Positions 47,087 through 57,371 of a stretch of DNA of 64,000 nt are shown piece by piece (within the stretch, counting starts at the first letter, position 1; every line of letters starts with the position of its first letter). The notes beneath the pieces were generated by a model, which saw only the letters and a program-made list of their open reading frames with translations, did no database searches and was not told the DNA's origin. This DNA is from Methylophaga sp. OBS1 (lineage in GTDB: Bacteria; Pseudomonadota; Gammaproteobacteria; Nitrosococcales; Methylophagaceae), in the NCBI RefSeq assembly GCF_026319365.1, contig NZ_JAPDMS010000002.1:485565-549564 (forward strand), in the 5' to 3' direction. The position numbers and the translations under genes were made by a program.

Positions 47087-47425
47087 CTATGCCAGTCGAC
47101 TGCCATTGGGAACAGCTATCTCGGGGGCCGCCAAGACCACCGTATTATCGGCTTGATGAAAACCAGTGATCAAACATTCCGACTTTATTGGGCCAATCTG
47201 TTTGGCGGGAAGATTAGTGACGGCAAGTACTTGTTTGCCAACCAGGGTTTCAGGCGTGTAGAGGTCGGTTACCTGGGCGCTGGATTTGCGCACACCTATC
47301 TCTGAGCCGAAGTCAACATGCAGGATATAGCTCGGATTGCGTGCTTGCGGAAAGGGTTGGGCATCGATAACTGTACCAACCCGCAATTCGATTTGCTGGA
47401 AGACATCCCAGCTTATCTCGGCCAT
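47087..47425 (-). CDS. csaA: tRNA-binding-domain protein CsaA
   Basis: A 112-residue OB-fold protein related to the tRNA-binding domain of methionyl-tRNA synthetase, described as a secretion-related chaperone in Bacillus. IELRVGTVIDAQPFPQARNP, GVRKSSAQVTDLYTPETLVG and AVTNLPAKQIGPIKSECL are the family blocks. The start is ATG 47425 with AGGAG seven bases upstream; the frame upstream of it belongs to the end of the peptidase gene region. It follows the peptidase gene by 19 bases. Confidence 0.9.
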   Translation of the reverse strand: MAEISWDVFQQIELRVGTVIDAQPFPQARNPSYILHVDFGSEIGVRKSSAQVTDLYTPETLVGKQVLAVTNLPAKQIGPIKSECLITGFHQADNTVVLAAPEIAVPNGSRLA

Positions 47426-47444
47426 ACTTTCTCCTGATAAACAA

Positions 47445-48446
47445 TCATTGATAAAGCGGGCATTTGGGAACAGCACACTGCCCCGCGGGAATATCCTGTT
47501 GGGCCACAATCTCTTTGAGACTGTCAGACAGGTTCTGATCATCGGGAGCCAGTCTGACCGCACAGCCTATGGCTTTAATCGCCGCAACCCGACATTGTTG
47601 CGCCGTCATGACATACGCCAGATTATTCCAGGCCTGGGCATTGTCAGGTTCGTTGGTGATGGCGTGGGTGAAGGCGGCTTGTGCAGCCGCGAAATCCTGT
47701 GTCTGATATAGCATATTTCCCAGCGCCATATACGGTAAGGCTTGATCGGGCCAGTGTTTGCTGGCGGTTTCCAAAGCACTCACTGCTGATTGTTTGCGTC
47801 CCGATTGCATCAGTGTCATCGCGCTGCGGGTGTATTCAATCAGATTGGCCGTGACGGGGACTTGGTCCGGTGGAAGCATGACATAAGCCCAGTGATCAGC
47901 GCGTTGCCAGGTTCGCTCAAAGGTGGAAAAGGCAAGCATGTGACGCTTGCTTGTACCCGAACGCAAAATCAGTTGCTGGTTAATCAGGTCGTATCCGACC
48001 ACCACTGCATAATGCCATTGTGGTACCCATTGCAGGGCCAGGTTCTGAAACACCAGCACGGGACGCCCGGAAGCAACTTCACGAAGTATATCGCCAAGGT
48101 TAGCAGCCAGTTTGTATGTCAGTAAGTCATAACTGCGTGCAGTCGCAATCATTTCCACCTGCAGACTGCCCTTACGACCAGGGATGTAAACCTTGTCTAC
48201 TAAATCGGAATCGGTGACGTTGAAATTCTGATGATTAAGCACTGTGGCCAGTGCCGCTGGTCCACATTGATAGGCCTCCTGTGGGAAAAAGGCCACCTCT
48301 GTTAATTCATGGCTGGCAGGGATATCAGCCGGTGGCTGGCTGCTGATTCGGCTACTCTGTGGGGTGCCGGCACAGGCGGTGAGCAGCAAAATAAAAACAG
48401 CGCCAGACAAGCATCTGACGCTGTTTTTGAGCATGGTGAAGTTCAT
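47445..48446 (-). CDS. PA2778-family cysteine peptidase lipoprotein with TPR repeats
   Basis: About 333 residues from ATG 48446. A lipoprotein signal (FILLLTACAGTPQ) precedes a C39-like papain-fold domain (about 45-195) with the catalytic cysteine in YQCGPAALATVLN and the histidine in WHYAVVVGYD. The C-terminal third has tetratricopeptide repeats (LPYMALGNMLYQTQDFAAAQ, AQAWNNLAYVMT). It forms a pair with the PA2779-type gene: that gene's TGA lies one base before this ATG (TGATATG), so translation is probably coupled. The same pair is known in Pseudomonas and other gammaproteobacteria. Its substrate is unknown. Confidence 0.85.
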   Translation of the reverse strand: MNFTMLKNSVRCLSGAVFILLLTACAGTPQSSRISSQPPADIPASHELTEVAFFPQEAYQCGPAALATVLNHQNFNVTDSDLVDKVYIPGRKGSLQVEMIATARSYDLLTYKLAANLGDILREVASGRPVLVFQNLALQWVPQWHYAVVVGYDLINQQLILRSGTSKRHMLAFSTFERTWQRADHWAYVMLPPDQVPVTANLIEYTRSAMTLMQSGRKQSAVSALETASKHWPDQALPYMALGNMLYQTQDFAAAQAAFTHAITNEPDNAQAWNNLAYVMTAQQCRVAAIKAIGCAVRLAPDDQNLSDSLKEIVAQQDIPAGQCAVPKCPLYQ

Positions 48447-48447
48447 A

Positions 48448-48846
48448 TCAATGGTTGATGTTGTGAACAAAACCAAACACATCGGTAGCACCCAGCATAT
48501 CGGTCACTACAAAAACGATAAAAATGACCAGAAGGGCGCCGATAATGCCACTACCCGCAGGCATTTGTTCGAACTCCTGTTGAAGCTGAGCGAGTTCCTG
48601 AGGGCTTAATTGTTGAATGCGGTGCTTGGCATCATCCACCTCAACACCCAGGGCAACCAGTTTGTCCTGAACTGACTGTTTATCCAGCTCGCTCAGCACT
48701 TGTTGCTTGGTCATTTCATGCTGGGACTGGGCGAGAAGTTGCTCATTTCCCACCATCGCGGCTTGCACCGGTGCTATGTAAATACTCAGAAAAGCCATGA
48801 TGAGCATGATGGGGACTACTTTCCCGAGGCGTCTGAAGCAATTCAT
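48448..48846 (-). CDS. PA2779-family protein
   Basis: A 132-residue protein with an N-terminal signal or membrane segment (VVPIMLIMAFLSIYIAPVQA), a charged helical middle (about 35-95; LSELDKQSVQDKLVALGVE, LSPQELAQLQQEFEQMPAG) and a C-terminal membrane helix (IIGALLVIFIVFVVTDMLG) ending FGFVHNINH. It precedes the PA2778-type cysteine peptidase in a coupled pair and may be its substrate or membrane partner, which is an inference from the conserved arrangement. A Shine-Dalgarno AAGGAGG lies just before the ATG. Confidence 0.8.
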   Translation of the reverse strand: MNCFRRLGKVVPIMLIMAFLSIYIAPVQAAMVGNEQLLAQSQHEMTKQQVLSELDKQSVQDKLVALGVEVDDAKHRIQQLSPQELAQLQQEFEQMPAGSGIIGALLVIFIVFVVTDMLGATDVFGFVHNINH

Positions 48847-49076
48847 AAAACCTCCTTATCAAAGTTTTGGCCCACAGCAACAACGGCTGTGCTGTGTGAC
48901 AGTGGCAGATTAACAAAATCTGTCCGGCTAACAAGCCTCTATCCGGCTGATTTGTGACTTGTTATGCAATTCTTAACCTGATTTTCAGGGTTGCTGCAAA
49001 ACGATTTGGGTTTGGTCAGCTTTCAGCATAAGGTAAAGTGATGTTTTTTTGAAACATGACCGAGTTGGGAGTCGCT

Positions 49077-51890
49077 ATGACCGCTGCTTTTTCTATCCCT
49101 GACAGCTGGGAAAAGGCCCTGTCAGCCTATCCGGAACTTCAGGCTGAGGCTGTTCAGGTTTTGTCAGGCAGCGATTTTGTCAATCAGTGGGGCCAGCGCC
49201 AGCAGATTCAACTCGACGAGCTTCTGGCGACCGGGAGTCTTCTCGCAACACAGTCAAGCAGTGACTTTGCCAATATTTTGAAGACAATGCTGGTTTCGGT
49301 TGCAGATGAGAACGCCTTACAAAAGCAGCTACGTTATTTCAGACAGCAACAGATGGTCAGAATCATCTGGCGGGACCTGGCCGGCTGGGCTGACCTGGCG
49401 GAAACCATGGCGGATCTGTCGGCGATGGCGGATGTCTGCATTGAACAGAGCCTCAGCATACTGCATCAATGGCAAACTGCACTCTATGGGCGTCCCTGTG
49501 ACGAAGACGGTAATGAACAGCAGCTGGTGGTGCTGGGCATGGGTAAGCTGGGTGCGGGTGAATTGAATCTGTCTTCTGATATCGATCTGATATTCACTTA
49601 TCCCGAGGAAGGCGAGACCCGTGAGGGGCGCAAAACGCTGAGCAACGAAGAGTTTTTCACCCGGCTGGGCCGAAAACTGATCCAGGCACTGGATAATCAG
49701 ACGGCGGATGGTTTTGTATTTCGCGTCGATATGCGTTTACGGCCATTTGGTGAGAGTGGTGCACTGGCTTCCAGCTATGAGGCAATGGAAGAGTATTACC
49801 AGACTCAGGGGCGGGAATGGGAACGCTATGCGATGATCAAGGCGCGCGCCATCACCGGTACGGCCGAGGCAAGAAAAGCCTTGTCAGATATGCTGCGCCC
49901 CTTTGTATACCGGCGTTATCTGGATTATGGCATGTTCGACTCCCTGCGTGAGATGAAGTCGATGATCGCGGGCCAGCTCCATCGGCGTGGGATGGAAGAC
50001 AATATCAAGCTGGGTGCCGGTGGCATTCGGGAAATCGAGTTTATCGGTCAGGTCTTTCAGCTGATCTACGGCGGTCGCGACAAGCCATTGCAGCAAAGAC
50101 CCATTCTGACCATTCTTGACTGCCTGGCCGAGCGTAGCGTGCTGTCTGATTATGCGGTGAATGAACTCAAGCAGGCCTATGTTTTTCTGCGCCGTACCGA
50201 ACACCGTATACAGGCCTGGGCTGATCAACAAACGCATGTCCTGCCTCAGGAAACAGAGGCCCGGCTGCGACTCGCAAACAGCATGGGCTTTGATAGCTGG
50301 GAGAGTTTTTATCAGACGTTGTGGCAGCACCGGCAGCAGGTCCATGATCATTTCAGTCAGCTACTGGCGGCGCCGCAGGCCGAGGATGAAGCTGCCACCA
50401 ATAATATTTCCCTGCTCAATGCCGGTGAAGAAGAAAAACTGGACTACCTGAGCGAGTGCGGCTATCAACAACCGCAGGACTGTCTGGAGGTATTGGACAA
50501 GCTGCTGGAACAGCATGTCTGCCGCAACCTCGGTCAGACCGGCCGTCAGCGGCTGGAAAAACTGCTTCCTCTGCTGGTTCAGGCGGCGGCCAGTAGTGAC
50601 AATCCGGATGAGACCCTGCCAAGGCTGATGCCGCTGCTTGAATCGATCATGAGGCGCAGTGCCTACATGTCATTGCTGGTGGAAAATCCGCTGGCCTTGT
50701 CGCAACTGGTCAAGCTGTGTGCAGCCAGTCCGCTGATTAGTCATCAGCTGGCCCGCTATCCGGTTTTATTGGATGAGTTGCTGGACCCGCGCTCCCTCTA
50801 TGAAGTCCCGGCGCGCGATGAGCTGAAAAAGCAGCTGGAACTGTTTCTGGCTTCAGTCGATGAAGATGATTTGGAACAGATGATGAATCGCCTGCGCGAA
50901 TTTCGTCAGATTGCCACCTTGCATGTGGCAGCGGCCGATGTGACGGATGTCCTGCCCCTGATGCGGGTCGGGGATCAACTCTCCGAGCTGGCGGAAATTC
51001 AGCTGGAAAAGGTGTTGCAGCTGGCCTGGGCACATCTGGTCAAACGCCATGGTTATCCGCCGGCCGCCAAAACAGATGATCCGGCCAGTTGCGGCTTTAC
51101 CATCCTGGCCTATGGCAAGCTGGGCGGACTGGAACTGGGTTATGGCTCGGATCTGGATCTGGTGTTCATCTTTGATGACAGTCAGGAGGGTACGACGGAC
51201 GGAGACAAACCGGTCGAACCGATGGTGTTTTATACCCGGCTGGCTCAGCGCATGATTCACCTGCTGACCACCATCACTCCGGGCGGCATTCTTTATGAGG
51301 TCGATATGCGGCTGCGGCCCAGTGGCGCATCGGGCCTTTTGGTCAGTCCTCTAAGCGGTTTTGCTGATTACCAGCGGGAAGAAGCCTGGACCTGGGAACA
51401 CCAGGCGCTGGTCCGCGCCCGCTGTGTGGGCGGAGACGAGGCGCTGGCAGCGAAAGTCTGGCAGATTCGCGAGCAGGTGCTGGCTCAGTCACGCGATGAA
51501 ACCGCACTGGCAGACAAGGTTCGCGAGATGCGCAGCAAGATGCGCGGCCAACTGGATAAGACCGACAGCCAACTATTTGATCTGAAACAGGGTATAGGTG
51601 CTATCACCGATATCGAGTTTATGGTGCAATATGCGGTGCTGGCCTGGTCAGCAAACTTGCCTGAACTACTGGTTTACACAGATAATATTAGGATTTTGGA
51701 AGCGCTGGTGGCCACAGGCAAACTGGCGCAGGCGGAAGGCGACATGCTTGCCGAAGCCTATCGTTTCTATCGCAGTGAAGCGAATCACTGCGTGTTGCAG
51801 GAAAGACCGGCGCTGATAGATAAAGCGCGGGTAGGCGATTATCCAGAGCAGGTAGCCACTATTTGGCAGCGCTGGTTGGGTGAGTCCTGA
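49077..51890 (+). CDS. glnE: Bifunctional glutamine synthetase adenylyltransferase/deadenylase
   Basis: GlnE adenylylates and deadenylylates glutamine synthetase in response to PII and glutamine. The start is ATG 49077, with GGGAG upstream, giving 937 residues. The deadenylylating N-domain has VVLGMGKLGAGELNLSSDID (about residue 165) and the adenylylating C-domain AYGKLGGLELGYGSDLDLVF (about residue 680), the two matching nucleotidyltransferase active sites. FRVDMRLRPFGESG and YEVDMRLRPSGASG repeat in each half. ilvE follows 38 bases later on the same strand. Confidence 0.97.
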   Translation: MTAAFSIPDSWEKALSAYPELQAEAVQVLSGSDFVNQWGQRQQIQLDELLATGSLLATQSSSDFANILKTMLVSVADENALQKQLRYFRQQQMVRIIWRDLAGWADLAETMADLSAMADVCIEQSLSILHQWQTALYGRPCDEDGNEQQLVVLGMGKLGAGELNLSSDIDLIFTYPEEGETREGRKTLSNEEFFTRLGRKLIQALDNQTADGFVFRVDMRLRPFGESGALASSYEAMEEYYQTQGREWERYAMIKARAITGTAEARKALSDMLRPFVYRRYLDYGMFDSLREMKSMIAGQLHRRGMEDNIKLGAGGIREIEFIGQVFQLIYGGRDKPLQQRPILTILDCLAERSVLSDYAVNELKQAYVFLRRTEHRIQAWADQQTHVLPQETEARLRLANSMGFDSWESFYQTLWQHRQQVHDHFSQLLAAPQAEDEAATNNISLLNAGEEEKLDYLSECGYQQPQDCLEVLDKLLEQHVCRNLGQTGRQRLEKLLPLLVQAAASSDNPDETLPRLMPLLESIMRRSAYMSLLVENPLALSQLVKLCAASPLISHQLARYPVLLDELLDPRSLYEVPARDELKKQLELFLASVDEDDLEQMMNRLREFRQIATLHVAAADVTDVLPLMRVGDQLSELAEIQLEKVLQLAWAHLVKRHGYPPAAKTDDPASCGFTILAYGKLGGLELGYGSDLDLVFIFDDSQEGTTDGDKPVEPMVFYTRLAQRMIHLLTTITPGGILYEVDMRLRPSGASGLLVSPLSGFADYQREEAWTWEHQALVRARCVGGDEALAAKVWQIREQVLAQSRDETALADKVREMRSKMRGQLDKTDSQLFDLKQGIGAITDIEFMVQYAVLAWSANLPELLVYTDNIRILEALVATGKLAQAEGDMLAEAYRFYRSEANHCVLQERPALIDKARVGDYPEQVATIWQRWLGES

Positions 51891-51928
51891 TCAGTATCGA
51901 TTAACAGACAGACTTGGAATTTAGGATT

Positions 51929-52858
51929 ATGGTAGCATCAACAATGGCGGATCGTGACGGCGTTATCTGGCTGGACGGCGAACTGGTGCCGTGGCGGGAA
52001 GCGAAAGTCCACGTACTCACTCACACTCTCCATTACGGAATGGGTGTGTTTGAAGGTGTCCGCGCCTATAAAGCCGACAAAGGCACCGCTATTTTCCGGT
52101 TGCAGGAACACACCGATCGTCTGTTCCGCAGCGCCAAAATCCTGGGCATGAAAATCCAGTTCGACAAAGACACCATCAACGAGGCGCAACGTACTGTGGT
52201 GCGTGAGAACAAGCTGGAGTCAGCTTATATCCGGCCGATGTGTTTCTACGGCTCTGAAGGCATGGGAATTCGTGCCGACAACCTGAACGTGCATACCATG
52301 GTCGCAGCCTGGAGTTGGGGAGCCTACCTGGGTGAAGAAAACATGACCAAGGGTATCCGCATCAAGACATCCTCTTTCACCCGCCACCATGTCAACATCA
52401 CCATGTGTAAAGCCAAGGCCAACGGCAACTACATGAACTCGATGATGGCGCTGCAGGAGGCGGTCAGCTGTGGTTATGATGAGGCACTGCTGCTTGATGC
52501 GCAGGGCTTTGTCTGCGAGGGCAGTGGTGAAAACTTCTTTATGGTTCGTGACGGTGTGCTTTATACCCCGGAGCTGACTTCCGCACTGGAAGGCATCACC
52601 CGTGACACCGTCATTACCCTGGCTCGTGATATCGGCCTCACAGTAGTTGAAAAGCGCATCACCCGTGATGAAGTCTACATCGCCGATGAAGCATTTTTCA
52701 CCGGTACTGCAGCAGAAGTGACGCCAATTCGCGAACTGGACAACCGTCCTATCGGCAGCGGCACCCGTGGTCCCATCACCGAGAAACTGCAATCCATGTA
52801 TTTCGATCAGGTGCTGGGGCGCAGTGAGGTCTACCAGAACTGGAACACCCTGGTCTGA
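51929..52858 (+). CDS. ilvE: Branched-chain amino acid aminotransferase
   Basis: A fold-type IV PLP transaminase that makes valine, leucine and isoleucine from their keto acids. From ATG 51929 (AGGA upstream) it has 309 residues, the usual IlvE length. VHVLTHTLHYGMGVFEGVRA is the N-terminal signature, the PLP lysine lies in MCKAKANGNYMNSM, and EGSGENFFMVRDGVLYTP and DEAFFTGTAAEVTPIRE are the C-terminal PLP-binding blocks. It is separated from yebC by 70 bases. Confidence 0.96.
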   Translation: MVASTMADRDGVIWLDGELVPWREAKVHVLTHTLHYGMGVFEGVRAYKADKGTAIFRLQEHTDRLFRSAKILGMKIQFDKDTINEAQRTVVRENKLESAYIRPMCFYGSEGMGIRADNLNVHTMVAAWSWGAYLGEENMTKGIRIKTSSFTRHHVNITMCKAKANGNYMNSMMALQEAVSCGYDEALLLDAQGFVCEGSGENFFMVRDGVLYTPELTSALEGITRDTVITLARDIGLTVVEKRITRDEVYIADEAFFTGTAAEVTPIRELDNRPIGSGTRGPITEKLQSMYFDQVLGRSEVYQNWNTLV

Positions 52859-52928
52859 TAATAAACGTTCAAAGTGGGTCGGGTGACAAGTCCCCCGGCC
52901 TGTGCAAAATTAAGAGGTACTAAGCACA

Positions 52929-53678
52929 ATGGCAGGTCATAGCAAGTGGGCAAATATTCAGCATCGTAAAGGTGCACAGGATGCCAAGCGCGGCAAACTG
53001 TTCACCAAGCTGATTCGCGAGATCACCGTCGCAGCCCGGATGGGCGGCAGCGACCCCGCCACCAACCCACGTCTGCGGGCAGCGATTGATAAGGCCCTGG
53101 GCAGTAATATGACCAAGGACGTGATTGAGCGCGCTGCCAAACGTGGTGCCGGTGAGCTGGAAGGCGTCAGCTATGAGGAAATCCGCTACGAAGGTTACGG
53201 ACCCAATGGCATAGCCATCATGGTGGATTGCATGACCGATAACAAAAATCGGACTGTCGCGGCCGTCCGTAACGTCTTCACCAAGCGCGGCGGTAATATG
53301 GGGACCGATGGCTGTGTCGCTTTCATGTTTAATCAGAAAGGCATTATCACGCTGCCTGCCGGCACGGAAGAGGACGATATCATGGAAGTGGCGCTGGAAG
53401 CCGGCGCTGAAGATATCGTTAACAACGATGACGGCACGATTGATGTCTTCACCAGCCCGGAAGATTATTCCACCGTCAAAGACGCACTGGACGCCGCCGG
53501 TATTGAAGTCGAATCATCACAGGTCACCATGCATCCGGACAATACGGTCAGCCTCGAAGTCGAAGATGCCAGGAAGGCGATTGGCCTGATCGAGGCTTTC
53601 GAAGAACTGGATGATGTACAGGAAGTCTATTCCAATGCTGACTTTTCTGATGAGGTGATGGCGCAGCTCGATAGCTGA
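52929..53678 (+). CDS. yebC: YebC/PmpR-type transcriptional regulator (TACO1 family)
   Basis: A 249-residue YebC protein. [20 protein letters not shown] is the invariant N-terminus, followed by the three-domain fold ending [13 protein letters not shown]. The family includes DNA-binding regulators, and recent work also ties members to translation of proline-rich sequences. It lies ten bases upstream of ruvC, the common gammaproteobacterial order, and opens the long yebC-ruv-tol run. Confidence 0.96.
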   Translation: MAGHSKWANIQHRKGAQDAKRGKLFTKLIREITVAARMGGSDPATNPRLRAAIDKALGSNMTKDVIERAAKRGAGELEGVSYEEIRYEGYGPNGIAIMVDCMTDNKNRTVAAVRNVFTKRGGNMGTDGCVAFMFNQKGIITLPAGTEEDDIMEVALEAGAEDIVNNDDGTIDVFTSPEDYSTVKDALDAAGIEVESSQVTMHPDNTVSLEVEDARKAIGLIEAFEELDDVQEVYSNADFSDEVMAQLDS

Positions 53679-53688
53679 CGCCGGCCTG

Positions 53689-54225
53689 ATGACCCGTATT
53701 CTTGGCATTGATCCGGGATCTCGTAAGACTGGCTTTGGCATTATCGAGCTGGAAGGCAAGAAAATTAAGCATGTCATCAACGGTCGTCTCAAAGTCGGTG
53801 ATGGTGAATTTGCTGACCGACTGAAGCAGATCTTTGAAGGGCTGATTGATCTGATCGACCGCTACCAGCCGCAGATGATGGCGGTGGAAAAGGTCTTTCT
53901 GCACAAAAACGCAGACTCAGCGCTGAAGCTGGGGCAGGCACGGGGGGCCGCGATCTGTGCTGCCGTCAGCCGTGAGCTGAGCGTCTCCGAATACAGCGCC
54001 ACTCAGATTAAAAAAGCCGTGGTTGGTAATGGCCACGCGAAAAAAGATCAGGTCCAGTATATGATGTCTGTGATTCTGAACCTGCCGGAAGTACCGGAAG
54101 AAGATGCCGCCGATGCATTGGCCTGTGCGTTGACACATGCCCATCACGCATCTGCCGGCAGCAGTCAGCGCAAACTGCCGGAGGGCATGCGCACAAGCCG
54201 TCGTGGAGGACGATATAGTCGATGA
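53689..54225 (+). CDS. ruvC: Holliday junction resolvase RuvC
   Basis: The 178-residue endonuclease that cuts Holliday junctions. [15 protein letters not shown] holds the first catalytic aspartate, [20 protein letters not shown] the catalytic glutamate region, and [17 protein letters not shown] the final aspartates. Its last four bases overlap the ruvA start (ATGA). Confidence 0.97.
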   Translation: MTRILGIDPGSRKTGFGIIELEGKKIKHVINGRLKVGDGEFADRLKQIFEGLIDLIDRYQPQMMAVEKVFLHKNADSALKLGQARGAAICAAVSRELSVSEYSATQIKKAVVGNGHAKKDQVQYMMSVILNLPEVPEEDAADALACALTHAHHASAGSSQRKLPEGMRTSRRGGRYSR

Positions 54226-54824
54226 TTGGACGATTGCGGGGCATTATTATCGAGAAGCAGCCACCTGAACTGGTACTGGATGTCCAGGGTGTGGGCTATG
54301 AACTCTCGGCGCCGATGTCGACTTTCTTCAATCTGCCGGCGGTCAACGACGAAGTCACCCTGTTTACCCATATGGTCGTGCGTGAGGATGCGCAACTGTT
54401 ATATGGTTTTGCTTCCGAGCGGGAACGTCTGCTATTCCGCAGCCTGCTCAAAGTGAACGGCGTCGGTGCCAAACTCGCCTTAACCATTCTTTCCGGCAGT
54501 GATGTCGATACCTTTGCCCGCAGTGTGCAGGACGGCGATACTGCCAGCCTGACCCGCCTGCCGGGTGTCGGTAAAAAAACAGCAGAACGATTGATCGTGG
54601 AAATGCGTGATCGGCTCAAAGAGGTCAGCTCAGCGATGGGGCTGCAGAATTTTGCGCCGGATAGTGCGCAATCCGCGCCGGCTGGTAGTGCCCGTAACGA
54701 AGCTGTGGAAGCCCTGATGGCACTGGGTTATAAATCTGCCGAAGCGGATAAGATGCTGCGCAGTTTTGACAGCGAAGGCATGAGCACCGAGCAAATCATT
54801 CGTCAGGCATTGCAGAGGCACTAA
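54222..54824 (+). CDS. ruvA: Holliday junction DNA helicase subunit RuvA
   Basis: The 200-residue junction-binding subunit that loads Ruv[21 protein letters not shown] forms the OB domain, [15 protein letters not shown] and [20 protein letters not shown] are the two helix-hairpin-helix motifs, and the C-terminal domain (about 150-200) contacts RuvB. It overlaps ruvC by four bases and ruvB by one (TAATG). Confidence 0.97.
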   Translation: MIGRLRGIIIEKQPPELVLDVQGVGYELSAPMSTFFNLPAVNDEVTLFTHMVVREDAQLLYGFASERERLLFRSLLKVNGVGAKLALTILSGSDVDTFARSVQDGDTASLTRLPGVGKKTAERLIVEMRDRLKEVSSAMGLQNFAPDSAQSAPAGSARNEAVEALMALGYKSAEADKMLRSFDSEGMSTEQIIRQALQRH

Positions 54825-55840
54825 TGGAAGAGCGCTTCATCACCCCCCAGGCCACTCACGATGAAGAGCGTATTGATCGTGCTATTCGGCCGGTCACGCT
54901 GGATGATTACATCGGACAGCCGGTGGTGCGCGAACAAATGGAGTTGTTTGTCTCTGCTGCCAGAAAACGCAGCGAAGCCCTCGACCACACCCTGATTTTT
55001 GGGCCGCCCGGGCTAGGTAAAACCACGCTGGCCAATATCATCGCCAACGAAATGGGCGTCAACCTCAAGCAGACCTCAGGTCCGGTGTTGGAACGGCCCG
55101 GCGATCTGGCGGCATTGTTGACCAATCTGGAACCGAATGACGTCCTGTTCGTCGATGAAATTCACCGTCTCAGTCCCGTGGTGGAAGAAGTGCTCTACCC
55201 AGCGATGGAAGATTATCAAATCGACATCATGATTGGCGAAGGCCCCGCTGCGCGCTCGATTAAACTGGATCTGGAGCCGTTTACCCTGGTAGGGGCGACC
55301 ACACGAGCGGGCTCACTGACATCACCGCTTCGGGATCGCTTCGGTATTGTGCAGCGGTTGGAATTCTACTCGCCGGAAGATCTCAGTACGATTGTTCAGC
55401 GCAGTGCCGGTATTCTCAATGTAAAACTGGAGTCCAGTGGTGCCGGTGAAATCGCCCGCCGTTCGCGCGGCACCCCCCGTATCGCCAATCGGCTTCTGCG
55501 ACGGGTGAGAGACTATGCCGAAGTCAGGTTTAATGGTGAAGTCACCGCCGAAGTCGCACGTCAGGCACTGGACTTGCTGGATGTGGACAACTACGGTTTC
55601 GATATGCTGGACCGAAAATTACTGCTCGCCATCATCGAGAAATTTGAGGGTGGCCCGGTCGGTATTGATAATCTCGCGGCAGCCATCGGCGAGGAAAGAG
55701 GCACGATTGAGGATGTGCTGGAACCGTATTTAATTCAGGAAGGTTTCATCATGCGCACGCCACGGGGACGTGTCGCTACTCGGCGAGCCTGGCTGCATCT
55801 GGGCCTTAACACACCGGATTTAACGCTGGACGGGAATTAA
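54824..55840 (+). CDS. ruvB: Holliday junction DNA helicase subunit RuvB
   Basis: The 338-residue AAA+ motor for branch migration. [15 protein letters not shown] is Walker [16 protein letters not shown]alker [21 protein letters not shown] sensor 1 with the arginine finger, and the C-terminal winged helix ends [17 protein letters not shown]. The stop overlaps the ybgC start by one base. Confidence 0.98.
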   Translation: MEERFITPQATHDEERIDRAIRPVTLDDYIGQPVVREQMELFVSAARKRSEALDHTLIFGPPGLGKTTLANIIANEMGVNLKQTSGPVLERPGDLAALLTNLEPNDVLFVDEIHRLSPVVEEVLYPAMEDYQIDIMIGEGPAARSIKLDLEPFTLVGATTRAGSLTSPLRDRFGIVQRLEFYSPEDLSTIVQRSAGILNVKLESSGAGEIARRSRGTPRIANRLLRRVRDYAEVRFNGEVTAEVARQALDLLDVDNYGFDMLDRKLLLAIIEKFEGGPVGIDNLAAAIGEERGTIEDVLEPYLIQEGFIMRTPRGRVATRRAWLHLGLNTPDLTLDGN

Positions 55841-56244
55841 TGGGTGAGTTTGACTGGCCGGTTCGTGTTTATTACGAAGATACCGACAGCGGTGGAGTCG
55901 TGTATCATTCGCAATATCTAAACTTCATGGAGCGGGCACGCACAGAATGGCTGCGCGCGCTGGGGTTTGAGCAGGACCAGCTCAGAGTTGAGTACAATCT
56001 TTTGTTCGCTGTGCATTCGATGCAGCTCAAGTATCGAAAGCCGGCGCGTTTTAATGATGCTTTGTTGATCAAATCACGGTTGGGCAAAGCTTCCGGTGCT
56101 AGTATGCAGTTTGAACAAAACATCTATCGTGGTGAGGAACTGTTGTGTGAGGCGTCAGTCAGAATTGCGTGCCTCGACGCTGAGTCTTTTCGCCCTAAAT
56201 CCATACCCTCATTCATTTTGACGGAGATGCATAGTGTCTGCTGA
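55840..56244 (+). CDS. ybgC: Tol-Pal-associated acyl-CoA thioesterase
   Basis: A 134-residue hotdog-fold thioesterase of the 4-hydroxybenzoyl-CoA thioesterase type. RVYYEDTDSGGVVYHSQYLN carries the catalytic aspartate and YHSQYLNFMERARTEWL the following helix. It is the customary first gene of the tol-pal cluster. Its last 11 bases overlap tolQ. Confidence 0.95.
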   Translation: MGEFDWPVRVYYEDTDSGGVVYHSQYLNFMERARTEWLRALGFEQDQLRVEYNLLFAVHSMQLKYRKPARFNDALLIKSRLGKASGASMQFEQNIYRGEELLCEASVRIACLDAESFRPKSIPSFILTEMHSVC

Positions 56245-56902
56245 TCTATCTATTATCGCGCTGATTTCCGAAGCCAGTCTGTTGGTAAAACTGGTCATGT
56301 TGGCGTTGTTGCTGATTTCATTCTACTCCTGGCTGCTGATATTTCGTAAACGCAGCGAACTTGAGCAGGCAAAACGGGATGCAGACGCATTTGAAGATAA
56401 ATTCTGGTCAGGCAACGAACTCAACCGGCTGTATGAAGACATTTCCTCCCGACCACACGCGAGCCGGGGTATGGAAGGGATTTTTGAAGTCGGTTTTAAG
56501 GAGTTTGTGCGACTGAAAAAATCCACCAACGGCAGTAACGCCGTATTAGAAGGCTCTCAGCGCGTCATGCGCATTTCACTGGCGCGGGAGATCGATCAAC
56601 TGGAAACCTCGCTGCCGTTCCTGGCGACCGCTGGTTCGACAAGTCCCTATATCGGCCTGTTTGGTACGGTATGGGGGATTATGAACTCATTCCGTGCGCT
56701 GGGTAATGTGCAACATGCCACGCTCGCCATGGTGGCGCCCGGTATCGCTGAAGCACTGATTGCTACCGCGATGGGCTTGTTTGCCGCAATTCCGGCAGTC
56801 ATCGCCTATAACCGTTATTCTCATGAAGTGGAAAGGCTGATCAACCGTTACGATACCTTCCTTGAGGAATTTTCTTCCATCCTGCAGCGTCAACAGGATT
56901 AA
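56234..56902 (+). CDS. tolQ: TolQ inner-membrane protein
   Basis: A 222-residue ExbB/MotA-family channel subunit of the Tol motor, with three membrane helices (LLVKLVMLALLLISFYSWLL near the start, and two in the region of TAGSTSPYIGLFGTVWGIM and GIAEALIATAMGLFAAIPAV). With TolR it uses the proton gradient to energise TolA during envelope constriction. The start is GTG, inside the end of ybgC. Confidence 0.97.
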   Translation: MSADLSIIALISEASLLVKLVMLALLLISFYSWLLIFRKRSELEQAKRDADAFEDKFWSGNELNRLYEDISSRPHASRGMEGIFEVGFKEFVRLKKSTNGSNAVLEGSQRVMRISLAREIDQLETSLPFLATAGSTSPYIGLFGTVWGIMNSFRALGNVQHATLAMVAPGIAEALIATAMGLFAAIPAVIAYNRYSHEVERLINRYDTFLEEFSSILQRQQD

Positions 56903-56905
56903 ACC

Positions 56906-57361
56906 ATGGCTGTGCATAAATCGATACGACAACGTCGCAAGCCGATGGGCGAGATCAACGTCGTGCCTTATATCGACGTCATGCTCGTGTTGCTGATCAT
57001 TTTCATGGTGACTGCACCGATGTTGACACAGGGGGTCAAGGTCAATCTCCCCCAGGCGGATGCCGAAGCCGTGGAAATGCCGGATGAAAATACCGAGCCA
57101 CTGGTGGTGTCAGTCGATGCGGAAGGTAACTTTTACGTCGCTATTGGTGACCGTCAGGATGAGCCGATAGAAACCCGTGAATTGATGGCAAAGACCGCGG
57201 CGGTACTGAGACGTAATCCGCAGACACCTGTCATGGTGCGCGGTGATAATGCGGTCAACTATGGCTATGTTGTTACAGCCATGGCACTGTTACAGAAAGC
57301 CGGCGCGCCCACTGTGGGGCTGATCACTCAGCAGCCGGATCCGGTGGTCAACGACGAATAA
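56906..57361 (+). CDS. tolR: TolR inner-membrane protein
   Basis: A 151-residue ExbD-type protein with one membrane helix. EINVVPYIDVMLVLLIIFMV contains the proton-carrying aspartate of the motor, and the periplasmic domain follows (about 45-145). It is three bases after tolQ and ten before tolA. Confidence 0.97.
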   Translation: MAVHKSIRQRRKPMGEINVVPYIDVMLVLLIIFMVTAPMLTQGVKVNLPQADAEAVEMPDENTEPLVVSVDAEGNFYVAIGDRQDEPIETRELMAKTAAVLRRNPQTPVMVRGDNAVNYGYVVTAMALLQKAGAPTVGLITQQPDPVVNDE

Positions 57362-57371
57362 GAAAAGAACA

